Below, in pieces: positions 27,341-35,391 of a DNA stretch of 64,000 nt; the stretch's first letter is position 1; every line of letters starts with the position of its first letter. Made by a program: the position numbers and the translations under genes. A model generated the notes under the pieces. That model had not been told where the DNA came from and made no database searches. It saw only the letters and a list, made by a program, of their open reading frames with translations. The DNA comes from Deltaproteobacteria bacterium (GTDB lineage Bacteria; Desulfobacterota; GWC2-55-46), in assembly GCA_016218105.1 (NCBI GenBank), contig JACRET010000095.1, positions 1 to 64,000 of the forward strand, written 5' to 3'.

Positions 27341-28557
27341 ATCGTCATAAGCACGGCTTCCAAGCCCATGCGGTCGATATCCCCCTGGATTTCGTCCTTG
27401 TAGACCGGGTTCATGGCTATCACCGCATCGGGCTTGTAGGTCTTAAGAAAATCGGGGGGGACTATTTCCTGCCCGGTTCCGGCTATGAACGTGCCGTGCC
27501 TGTGCGGGTTTATATCCACAACATATTTGATCTCCTCGCTTATATTCAACGTGGTCAGGAAGGCTACGGCCTTCGACCCGGAGCCCCAGAGCACTATCCT
27601 GTACCCTGTGGCATGAAAATCCCTGAGCTTGCGTTTCCATATGGATATCTTCTGATTGCAGTTCTCAGTGAAGTATTTGACCGCGAACGCAAGGTTCCCG
27701 GCGTCTTCAATCGTTTTTTCCTTCGTCACGCCTCCGGAGGCCCTGGCCTCAAGCATTATGTATTGGCCTTCGTAGTCTCTGCTGATATCCATGACTTCGA
27801 AGCCCGAGTCAGTAAAAAGTTTTGAAATTGAGCCGGTGCTGAAATATGAGCAGTGTTCGTAGTAGATATCCCAGAAGGCAAGCTCGTAGAGCACCCGTGT
27901 GGCGTCAGGCACCTGAAAAAAAACAACGGTCTCCGGGCGGCCGGCCAGGGAAGACCGTATCGATCTGATAAAATCAGCAGGGCGTTCAATGTGCTCGAGT
28001 GTCATTTTGCACACAACGAAGTCCGCTTTCATTAGGGCGTATTTTTCGGAATAAAAGTCGTTTATAAAGTTTACTCCATCAGGGCTGCTTTGCCTGTTTT
28101 TCACGTAAGCCGGGTCGAAACCGAGCCCCCTGTTGCCGCCAAGCTCGCATAAGAGGTTCAGAAACTCTCCTTTTCCGCAACCGATCTCGATTATTTCCTT
28201 GTCTGTTATCTGGTATTTTGCTATGAGACGTTTTGCGAGGTCGCGGGAGAATTTGTTGAAAGTCTCCGAGAATCCCTGTGACTCTTCGCATCTCGGGGAG
28301 TAATCCTGAAGCTCAGGACGGTACGCGATATTGGAGATAAACCCGCATGAGCCGCAAAAAGCGAGAGCGACCTCTCCCTTCGGGTAATTGACCGCTTCAT
28401 CCCTTGTCGTCATCAGCAGGATGCTGTGCACAGGCGATTGTTTGCACTCGTAAAAGACCGACAGGCCTGTAGCTCCGCATGACTTGCATGCGTGATCTGT
28501 CCGGCGCGTCAGCCCATCCCCTTTGGAATCGTTCAACCCTCTGGCTTTTTTTTTCAT
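27337..28557 (-). CDS. C-methyltransferase-like SAM enzyme (paralogue 2)
   Basis: A 406-residue SAM-dependent methyltransferase with an N-terminal four-cysteine domain (CKSCGAT and FCGSCGFIS), motif I IIEIGCGKGEFLNLLCE, CKMTLEHIERPADF and a C-terminal dinucleotide-like motif (RIVLWGSGSKAVAFLTTL). It is closest to its downstream neighbour; both share the phrase EIGCGKG-FLNLICELG. GAGG stands six bases before the ATG. The product is probably a methylated sugar in the repeat unit. Two tandem diverged copies suggest different targets. Confidence 0.78.
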   Translation of the reverse strand: MKKKARGLNDSKGDGLTRRTDHACKSCGATGLSVFYECKQSPVHSILLMTTRDEAVNYPKGEVALAFCGSCGFISNIAYRPELQDYSPRCEESQGFSETFNKFSRDLAKRLIAKYQITDKEIIEIGCGKGEFLNLLCELGGNRGLGFDPAYVKNRQSSPDGVNFINDFYSEKYALMKADFVVCKMTLEHIERPADFIRSIRSSLAGRPETVVFFQVPDATRVLYELAFWDIYYEHCSYFSTGSISKLFTDSGFEVMDISRDYEGQYIMLEARASGGVTKEKTIEDAGNLAFAVKYFTENCNQKISIWKRKLRDFHATGYRIVLWGSGSKAVAFLTTLNISEEIKYVVDINPHRHGTFIAGTGQEIVPPDFLKTYKPDAVIAMNPVYKDEIQGDIDRMGLEAVLMTM

Positions 28558-28622
28558 GTTGACCTCATTCGCTCTTTTTACTTACGTCCGGCATCCTGCG
28601 GATTCCAGGCCTGTAAAGGCAC

Positions 28623-29858
28623 TTACGTTATCTTCCAGACTGGTATCGGGAGTATGAACTTTCCGCCCTGTTGCCTGTAATTTTCCTGCTGCCTAATGAT
28701 CTCCTCAGCGAAGTTCCAGGCCAGGATAAGGACATAATCAGGCATGCGTTTGCTCAGTTGCTCAGGGCCGCATATCGGGATGCGCGTCCCCGGCATAAAA
28801 CGGCCCTGCTTGTGTATATTCCTGTCTGCTACAAAATCCAATACGTTCCTGCCGATACCTATGTAGTTAAGAAGAGTGGAGCCTTTGGCGGCCGCGCCGT
28901 AAGCCGCGATCCTCTTCCCTTCCTCTTTGAGCCCGAGAAGCATCATCCTCAATCCTTCCCTGATATTCGAGACCTTCACGGCGAAGTCCCGGTAATACTC
29001 GAATTCATTGATCCCAAGGGCCTTTTCAGCGGCAAGAAGCGTGGTGACGGCTTCGCCTGGCTCGTCCTTAAGACCGACATATAATCTCAACGACCCGCCG
29101 TGAATACTCAGCCGTTTGATGTCGTTCAAATAAAGCGAGTTTCGGCGGAGCAGCCTGTCGATAGAGGTGGCTGAAAAATAACAGAGATGCTCGTGATAGA
29201 TCGTGTCGAATTCGCAATTATCTATCAAGTCGCGGACATAAGGGACTTCGATTGAGGCTACTCCGTTTTTCTTGAGGAGTATCTTTATTCCCGCAAGAAA
29301 ACCGCTGACGTCGGAGACATGGGCGAGGACGTTATTCGCGATGATTACGTCAGCGCGCCTCCCGACGCCGCTCAGCTGCTCCGCAAGTTCTTTCGAAAAA
29401 AAAGCGCAGAGCGTAGGCACTCCCGCCTCTTCCGCGGCCATCGCGGGGCCGTCGGCCGGGTCTATGCCGAGGCATGGAATGCCTTTTTCCACAAAATTTT
29501 TAAGCAGGTAACCGTCATTGGATGCCAGCTCTACCACAAGACTTTCAGCGCCCAGCCCGCGTGATTCGATAAGGCTTGATACGTTATCCCTGGAATGCCT
29601 TAAGAGTTCCTCGGAAAACGAGGAGTAATAGGGATAATCCCTGCAGAACAGCTCATCCGGCGGCACTGTCTTCAGTATCTGGACAAGGCTGCATTCAGGG
29701 CAGAACGCGACCTCCAGAGGATAGACCCGCTCTGTTTTGTCGAGTTTATCCAATGTGAGAAGCCCGTCCGCAAGCGGGGTCTCGCCAAGATCGAGAACCA
29801 TCCTGAGGCCCGTTTGGCCGCATCCGCGGCAAGCGATGTCTTTAATTTTCATTTCCAT
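28623..29858 (-). CDS. NDP-hexose C-methyltransferase
   Basis: A 411-residue protein much closer to the typical sugar C-methyltransferases (TylC3/NovU type) than the two genes after it: N-terminal zinc domain CRGCGQTGLRMVLDLGETPLA and FCPECSLVQI, SAM motif VVELASNDGYLLKNF, the EVPYVRDLIDNCEFDTIYHEH region that holds catalytic Glu and His residues, and a C-terminal AAYGAAAKGSTLLNY. Known members methylate C3 or C5 of NDP-4-keto-6-deoxyhexoses. It follows rfbF by six bases, which suggests a CDP-sugar substrate, though no CDP-glucose 4,6-dehydratase is in the window. Confidence 0.85.
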   Translation of the reverse strand: MEMKIKDIACRGCGQTGLRMVLDLGETPLADGLLTLDKLDKTERVYPLEVAFCPECSLVQILKTVPPDELFCRDYPYYSSFSEELLRHSRDNVSSLIESRGLGAESLVVELASNDGYLLKNFVEKGIPCLGIDPADGPAMAAEEAGVPTLCAFFSKELAEQLSGVGRRADVIIANNVLAHVSDVSGFLAGIKILLKKNGVASIEVPYVRDLIDNCEFDTIYHEHLCYFSATSIDRLLRRNSLYLNDIKRLSIHGGSLRLYVGLKDEPGEAVTTLLAAEKALGINEFEYYRDFAVKVSNIREGLRMMLLGLKEEGKRIAAYGAAAKGSTLLNYIGIGRNVLDFVADRNIHKQGRFMPGTRIPICGPEQLSKRMPDYVLILAWNFAEEIIRQQENYRQQGGKFILPIPVWKIT

Positions 29859-29864
29859 ATCTCC

Positions 29865-30632
29865 TTACCATATCTTCCAGGGGGCTTCGCCCGTGTTCCA
29901 GAGCTTCTCAAGAAGACGCTTGTCTCTTAGCGTGTCCATGCATTGCCAGAAAGACGTGTGATTGTATGCCATAAGCTGGCCCTCTGAGGCCAATGTCTCA
30001 AGCGGCTCTTTTTCCCATTGCGTGCCGTCTCCTTCGATGTACTGGAATACTTCAGGCTCCAGGACGAAGAAAGCTCCGTTTATCCAACCCTCGGCCGTCT
30101 GAGGTTTTTCAGAGAACTCTATGACCCTGTTGTTATCCAGCTCCAGATGGCCGAACCTTGCCGGAGGTCGTACAGCCGTCAGCGTGGCAAGCTTGCCGTG
30201 AGACCTGTGGAACTGGAGGAGTTTATAGAGGTCTATGTCAGCGACCCCGTCTCCCCAGGTAAGCATAAACGTCTCGTTCCCGATCCACGGAGCCAGCCTT
30301 TTTATCCTTCCGCCTGTCAAGGTGCCGGTTCCGGTGTCTATCAGGTCTACAGTCCAGTCCGGGACGTCCCCTCCGTTAAGGCTGACCTCGCCGGTGCCCA
30401 TCTTTATGCGCATATTGCTGTTCAAGGCGCAATATTCTTTCATCCAGCTTTTGATGTATTCGCCTTTGTAGCCGAGGGCTATCACAAAGTCCTTAAACCC
30501 GTAACAGGCGTAATACATCAGGATATGCCAGAGTATCGGCCTGTCGCCGATCTCCACCATAGGTTTAGGCTTTACCTCGGTCTCTTCTGAAAGACGTGAA
30601 CCTACGCCGCCGGCAAGGATGGCAATCTTCAT
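29865..30632 (-). CDS. rfbF: Glucose-1-phosphate cytidylyltransferase
   Basis: Makes CDP-glucose from glucose 1-phosphate and CTP in the cytoplasm, the entry step to CDP-linked deoxysugars. The 255 residues have the nucleotidyltransferase signature AILAGGVGSRLSEETEVKPKPMVEIG and the RfbF-type blocks MLTWGDGVADIDL and GWINGAFFVLEP. GGAGCG lies before ATG 30632, the chosen start; a longer frame overlaps the radical SAM gene and starts with unrelated sequence. It is followed directly by a C-methyltransferase, but the usual next enzyme, CDP-glucose 4,6-dehydratase, is missing here. Confidence 0.93.
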   Translation of the reverse strand: MKIAILAGGVGSRLSEETEVKPKPMVEIGDRPILWHILMYYACYGFKDFVIALGYKGEYIKSWMKEYCALNSNMRIKMGTGEVSLNGGDVPDWTVDLIDTGTGTLTGGRIKRLAPWIGNETFMLTWGDGVADIDLYKLLQFHRSHGKLATLTAVRPPARFGHLELDNNRVIEFSEKPQTAEGWINGAFFVLEPEVFQYIEGDGTQWEKEPLETLASEGQLMAYNHTSFWQCMDTLRDKRLLEKLWNTGEAPWKIW

Positions 30633-30652
30633 TTCGCGCTCCTTTTTCAGGT

Positions 30653-31804
30653 TCAGGCTTCTTTTGCTTGCTCCTTTTTTGTCATTAGCTCTTTTTTGGC
30701 GATATGCGCGCCTTTGACATCCCACTCAGGCGCGAATTCATTCCCAAGCTGGATAAAGCTTGAGTTCAGGTTCCAATTGGCGCAGGTGCTGTGATAACAA
30801 CTGCGGCAGTTCCTTGACATCTGTTCCTCATCGTTCACCCTACGCCTCAATTCCTGCATCTTCGACGAGTTCCATAGATCCGTCATACTCTTGTACTCTC
30901 TTATATTCACTATATGCTCCGCTGAAGACTGGCACGGCCTCACAAAACCGTCGCTCCCAATGTATAAATCCCTCCACGGAAACGCGCATGGTTTATGCGG
31001 CCTGGCCCCGGCATAGCACTCTCCCTGAATCTCCGGCAGCTTCAGATTGACGCTCGATTTGGCGGCCCGCTCCCTTGCCTCGGCGAAATGTTTTTTGACG
31101 AGCTCATGCTTATCCACAAGAGACTCGCTCCGAAGGGCTTCATTGAAGATAGTCAGGTAGACGGCCTTTACCTCCGGAACGCCAAGCTCATGCGCGAGAT
31201 CGACCATGTCAGGCAACTCATGTATGTTCCTCCTCATTAAGGTCATTACGAAATTAACGTAGGGATAGTTTAAATTACGTTTCTTTTTTTCATCGATCAG
31301 CTTTTTGACTGAGTTAAGTTCCCTGTGTAGGTCTCCGCCTTTCCGAATGGAGTTGTTGCTCTCGGGCGTGGCTCCGTCAAGGGATACGGCTACCAGGTCG
31401 ACATGGTGCTTGAAAATATTATCGGTAATCCTCGGCAGAGTGCTTCCGTTCGTAACGAAGTACTTGCGGAGCAGAGGGAAGGTATTCAAATATTCGAGTA
31501 TCTCTCCAAGCTTCGGGTGGAGCGTCCCTTCACCCCAGCCGTGGAGCGTGACTTCCTCCGTGTACGGAAAAAAAACACCGCAGTCCTTTATAGCGGAGAC
31601 AGGGAGGTCCGTAGTTTCGAAGTCAACGGTCTCACGCCCGCACATTATGCACTGGAAGTTGCATTTATTCGTCAGTTCGAAGACTATCCTTCGAGGAAAT
31701 GATTCGAGCGTAACTTTTCCGGAATTGCATTCGAGGTGGTTTAAATCGCTGTTTTTTATCTGCGCCTCACTCAAGGGCGTCTTGAAGAGCTTTTCGGTGT
31801 TCAT
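30653..31804 (-). CDS. Radical SAM/SPASM protein
   Basis: A 383-residue radical SAM enzyme: the cluster motif is CNFQCIMC (C-x3-C-x2-C) near residue 48, followed by a partial TIM barrel (VTLHGWGEGTLHP, VAVSLDGATPESNN). The C-terminal part holds a SPASM-like cysteine set (CAFPWRDLYIGSDGFVRPCQS, then C-x2-C-x5-C in NCRSCYHSTC) that would bind further iron-sulfur clusters. The chemistry is unknown. Its place between a glycosyltransferase and rfbF suggests a sugar or lipid-carrier modification by radical means. It lies 20 bases before rfbF. Confidence 0.8.
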   Translation of the reverse strand: MNTEKLFKTPLSEAQIKNSDLNHLECNSGKVTLESFPRRIVFELTNKCNFQCIMCGRETVDFETTDLPVSAIKDCGVFFPYTEEVTLHGWGEGTLHPKLGEILEYLNTFPLLRKYFVTNGSTLPRITDNIFKHHVDLVAVSLDGATPESNNSIRKGGDLHRELNSVKKLIDEKKKRNLNYPYVNFVMTLMRRNIHELPDMVDLAHELGVPEVKAVYLTIFNEALRSESLVDKHELVKKHFAEARERAAKSSVNLKLPEIQGECYAGARPHKPCAFPWRDLYIGSDGFVRPCQSSAEHIVNIREYKSMTDLWNSSKMQELRRRVNDEEQMSRNCRSCYHSTCANWNLNSSFIQLGNEFAPEWDVKGAHIAKKELMTKKEQAKEA

Positions 31805-31828
31805 GTCGCCTCGCTTTTGGTTGTTGAA

Positions 31829-32743
31829 TTAAAAAGGCTTTACGGTACGCCGGATTATAAACTGTGAGGGGAGTGAGCTCATCTCAAGGGCCAGCCTTTT
31901 CCATCTGTTGGCGAACATCCTGGCTATCATCAGGTAACAGCGCGCTTTCACCTGTTTGTCCATATCCAGCTCCCTTATGGCGTTCAGGTCCTCCAGCAAA
32001 AGCTTCCAGTTGGGCAATACAAGCTTCGGCCTGTCCGTAGTGTCGTACCATCTGGCCCTTTCAAAGCATGAAATTTTCGGGAGCTTGATAGTCGAAGCGT
32101 TAGGGTGAATCCTTCTGAAGTACATTTTTTCAGGCACCTCGTAAAAAGGCCCGGCAAGAAGTATCTTTGTAAGGAGCACCTGGTCGTTGGCTATGTATCT
32201 GCCGAAGAGCCCGGTTTTACGCAGCACATCGCTCCTTATCAGTCCGAATATGGCCCAGAATATGTCGTTGCTTTTTGACTCGAATTTTACGAACTGCTTA
32301 AGCCTCTCGGCCGGGTTCGCGGACCTGATGCTGAGGCCGCCGGGCGGGCTCACCAAGACGCGCCCCGTCTCGTCGATATAGGTTATTTGCGGAAAGGAAA
32401 GCACCGCGTCTTTATTGCAGTCGAGCGACTTTACGCATTCCTCAAGATATGCCGGCGAGATAAGATCGTCGTGCGCTATCCATTTAAAGTATTTGCCGTT
32501 TGAGAGGTTGTATGTCCTGTTATAGTTAAGGGTTGCGCCGAGGTTGATCCCGTTCCTGAAATATCTTATCCGCCGGTCTTTTTGCGTGTAATCCTCGCAT
32601 ATATCCCGTGTGGAATCTGTTGAGGCGTTGTCGGAAATTATAAGTTCGAAGTCCTCGAAGGTCTGATTCAATATTGAATCAACCGCGTCCTTCAGATAAT
32701 TTTCGCCGTTGTAAACAGGTAGCCCTATGCTGACCCGCGGCAT
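31829..32743 (-). CDS. Family 2 glycosyltransferase
   Basis: A 304-residue GT-A enzyme of family 2. The nucleotide-sugar site is seen as VSIGLPVYNGENYLKDAVDSI, ELIISDNAST and the acceptor-side KWIAHDDLI in place of the DxD. No membrane span is obvious, so it should act at the cytoplasmic face of the membrane and add one sugar to the lipid-linked repeat. The donor is not predictable. A 84-base gap with no recognised element separates it from the FrhB-like gene upstream. Confidence 0.88.
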   Translation of the reverse strand: MPRVSIGLPVYNGENYLKDAVDSILNQTFEDFELIISDNASTDSTRDICEDYTQKDRRIRYFRNGINLGATLNYNRTYNLSNGKYFKWIAHDDLISPAYLEECVKSLDCNKDAVLSFPQITYIDETGRVLVSPPGGLSIRSANPAERLKQFVKFESKSNDIFWAIFGLIRSDVLRKTGLFGRYIANDQVLLTKILLAGPFYEVPEKMYFRRIHPNASTIKLPKISCFERARWYDTTDRPKLVLPNWKLLLEDLNAIRELDMDKQVKARCYLMIARMFANRWKRLALEMSSLPSQFIIRRTVKPF

Positions 32744-32827
32744 GTTTTAATTCTCCTCTTTGATTTTTTGAAACCGTTTAAAAACACCTGATTCCGGACG
32801 GGTTGATCTCATAATGGGTGAGGGGGC

Positions 32828-34066
32828 CTAGGTTGTCTTCCTTCTGTAGTAGCCGCGCTGTATGATCCGTCTGGATGTGCCGAGTATGGAGCGTATCTTT
32901 TCCTTTTTGTCCAGGCTGCGCCATATCTTGAAGAGTGAAAAACCGTTAAATGACGGCGCCGGTATCCCGAAGGCCTTCATGGCGGCGAGCCTTCCCCATA
33001 TGGTCCGCCTTTTTTCCAGCAGATTGACTTGAGAATCCACAAGCATCTTTGCCCCCGTGCGCGTAAGCTTCAAATAACCTGCCTCGATCGATTGCCGTAT
33101 CAGGAACCTGCCTCGCTCAGTCCTGGCAATGACGAGTGAGTGGCCTCTCTCCCCTTCGCGTATCTCGCGGTACCAGGGGTCTCCGCATGAAATATCGGCG
33201 AATTCTCCGGTGCCGTCCGGACAGAGGTAACATCTATACTGCCTGTATTTCTGAAGAAAGCCCCACGCGTCTTTATAAGAGAGTCTGGCTGAGGGGTTCT
33301 TTTCACCTTTAAGCCTGGCCGTAAACAAACCAGGCCACCCAAGCCCCCTGTACCGTACCTCCCCGGCTCCCTTCGCCTCCAGCCCCAGGGACTTAAGAAG
33401 TTCAACAGTCCCCATTGTGGATGGCGTGCCTGCGCAGAAGATGGAGATAGAGACCCCCACTTTTTTTTCAAGCCCAGGCCTCAGCGCCTCCGCCTTCCTT
33501 AAGGCCGCTACATCGCAGGGCTTTCCGATGAAGACCGACGGCCTGGCAGAGGACTCGATTTTGCCGAGGCTGTCGCAAGGTGAGGCGGGGGAGTATCTGG
33601 AACCCGATCTTTCTATGAGTTCTTTGCGTAGGGTGCTGAAAGAGGTCTTGTTCTTAAGCGGTTTGCCCTCATCCGCCCCCGTATGGAGGACCCCTCCCAT
33701 TCCTTCTTTTTCAAGCGCATAGAGCGCGAGGGCCGTTGCCGCCCCGCCGGATGATCCTCTAAACCTGATCTCAGGGTCTGAGGCGTAGCCTTCCCATACC
33801 TCCAGCACCGGCCCCCAGCCTTCTTGAAGCTCTTTTATCAGTCCAGGTACATGGTCATATGACCTGTGCGTAAGCTCATGCCCGGGACAGACTTTCATGC
33901 AATCCCTGCACGCGCCGCAATACTTTTCATTCTCGATCACCGGCCTTATGCCGTCATCGAATACGTCCGTGAGTTTTATCCTGTTTTCAGGGCAGGCGTA
34001 AGCGCAGGCGCCGCAACCCGCACAGAGCCGCCATTTAACTACCTCGCCTATGTTTTTGAGTTTCAT
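32828..34066 (-). CDS. F420 hydrogenase beta-subunit (FrhB)-like ferredoxin protein
   Basis: A 412-residue protein with two 4Fe-4S motifs at the N-terminus (CAGCGACAYACP and CGACRDCMKVCP) followed by the FrhB N- and C-terminal domains (RGSSGGAATALALYALE; VFIGKPCDVAALRKAE; CYLCPDGTGEFADISCGDPW). In F420 enzymes this fold binds FAD and F420, but bacterial relatives in polysaccharide loci often sit beside pyruvyl transferases with unknown redox role. Here it overlaps the GT4 gene (TAATG) and is one gene away from a pyruvyl transferase. Reduction of a sugar or pyruvyl group is a guess. Confidence 0.85.
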   Translation of the reverse strand: MKLKNIGEVVKWRLCAGCGACAYACPENRIKLTDVFDDGIRPVIENEKYCGACRDCMKVCPGHELTHRSYDHVPGLIKELQEGWGPVLEVWEGYASDPEIRFRGSSGGAATALALYALEKEGMGGVLHTGADEGKPLKNKTSFSTLRKELIERSGSRYSPASPCDSLGKIESSARPSVFIGKPCDVAALRKAEALRPGLEKKVGVSISIFCAGTPSTMGTVELLKSLGLEAKGAGEVRYRGLGWPGLFTARLKGEKNPSARLSYKDAWGFLQKYRQYRCYLCPDGTGEFADISCGDPWYREIREGERGHSLVIARTERGRFLIRQSIEAGYLKLTRTGAKMLVDSQVNLLEKRRTIWGRLAAMKAFGIPAPSFNGFSLFKIWRSLDKKEKIRSILGTSRRIIQRGYYRRKTT

Positions 34067-35298
34067 TATTCGTAGATTCCCTTGTAGACCGAAAGCAGGT
34101 TTTTGGCTATGACGTCCCAGGAGAACATACTCCCCGCCCTGTCTCTACCTGCTTTTCCCATGGAGAGCCGCATCGGCTTGTCATTAAGGAGTTTCAGAAT
34201 AGCTTCGGCCAGTTCCCTGTCATCTCCGAATTCGACCAGCAGCCCGGTCTTTCCATCCTGAACGACCTCAGGGATGCCTCCTACGCGGGTAGCTATGACA
34301 GGAAGGCCGGATGCCATCGCCTCTGCGATCGGCATCCCGAAAGACTCCCAGAAAGACGTGTTTATGAAGATGTCTGCCTCTGAGTAATATTTCTTGAGTT
34401 CTTCATGGCTGACATTCCCCAAAAATTGGATATTGCCTTCAAGCCCTGGAGGTATCATCGATTTTAACTTTTCGAGGTAGCTGCCTGGATAAAACGAAGC
34501 GAGCCTTCTGACCCGTTCATCACTGCTTAAGCCGATCAGGTACTCAACAGGTGGAACAGCCTCAGGGCCGGCGATAACCAGCACTGCCTCCGGGAATTTT
34601 TTAGCTATCTTGAAAAAGGCTTCGAACAGGATATGAACGCCTTTTTCAGGCGAAACCCTTGCTGCGAAAAGGAGCTTGACGCCGCCCGCCTTGTCTGTCT
34701 TGTCTGTCTGAGAAAAACGCCCTGTGTCAACTCCGTTATATAATGTCAGGCTTCGAGACCTGGGGAAGTCTCTTGTTATGCCGTCGGTCACAAAATCGCT
34801 GCATCCAAGCACCGCATCAACGCATTTCAATCTCCTTCCGGCCGTTTTCCTGTCCAGGTCTGAAAGCCAGGTACTGTGCATATGTAATACTATTCTGGCA
34901 GAGGGATTAAGCGCCCTGACGACAGGGACGAACTGCGCGAAGTTATGGATGTGGACGATATCGCAGCAGAGGGCCCTTATATCCAGCGCAACCCTGATTA
35001 TGTATGGAAGATAGAAGACCGATGATGCGAACAGGCCGCGTTTCGGGTTTTTAAAGACAGGCAGACGCCTAAGCGTCTTGTGGAGCAGCTTGTCCGCCTT
35101 GATTGAGAGCCAGCGGAATTCGACCCCGTCTTTGAGAAGCGTTTCTTTCGGCCTTACAGAGCCGGAATATACGATTACCTCGCATTCACCAATGAGCCTC
35201 CTTGACGTCTCATAGGCGCAAATCCCGATCGATGTCTGGTGCGGGGGGAGTACAACATCCATCGGCTGGGGTATTACGGCAACTTTTATTTTTTTCAT
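34066..35298 (-). CDS. Family 4 glycosyltransferase
   Basis: A 410-residue GT-B retaining glycosyltransferase. The N-terminal acceptor domain ends near DAVLGCSDFVTDGI, followed by the linker VDTGRFSQ and the donor domain with LLFAARVSPEKGVHILFEAF and the E-x7-E motif in FWESFGMPIAEAMASGLPVIATRVGG. It would transfer a sugar at the cytoplasmic face. Its stop overlaps the start of the FrhB-like gene, so translation is coupled. The donor cannot be inferred. Confidence 0.9.
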   Translation of the reverse strand: MKKIKVAVIPQPMDVVLPPHQTSIGICAYETSRRLIGECEVIVYSGSVRPKETLLKDGVEFRWLSIKADKLLHKTLRRLPVFKNPKRGLFASSVFYLPYIIRVALDIRALCCDIVHIHNFAQFVPVVRALNPSARIVLHMHSTWLSDLDRKTAGRRLKCVDAVLGCSDFVTDGITRDFPRSRSLTLYNGVDTGRFSQTDKTDKAGGVKLLFAARVSPEKGVHILFEAFFKIAKKFPEAVLVIAGPEAVPPVEYLIGLSSDERVRRLASFYPGSYLEKLKSMIPPGLEGNIQFLGNVSHEELKKYYSEADIFINTSFWESFGMPIAEAMASGLPVIATRVGGIPEVVQDGKTGLLVEFGDDRELAEAILKLLNDKPMRLSMGKAGRDRAGSMFSWDVIAKNLLSVYKGIYE

Positions 35299-35345
35299 TT
35301 CTCATGGAGAGTAGAAGTGTTTACCGGATATCCAGAGCTGAATAT

Positions 35346-35391
35346 TCATAGCGATGAATGAAAATCGTTTCCTTACATGTCGGAGATCCAC
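35346..35391. repeat. Family B repeat fragment at the pyruvyl transferase stop
   Basis: CATAGCGATGAATGAAAATC, GTTTCCTTACATGTCGGAGA matches the non-hairpin part of the element at 9413-9490 (CATAGCGAG..., AATAAAAATTGTTTCC, TTACATATCGAAGA). The hairpin of that copy is missing here. The stop codon of the pyruvyl transferase lies inside the match. Confidence 0.45.
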
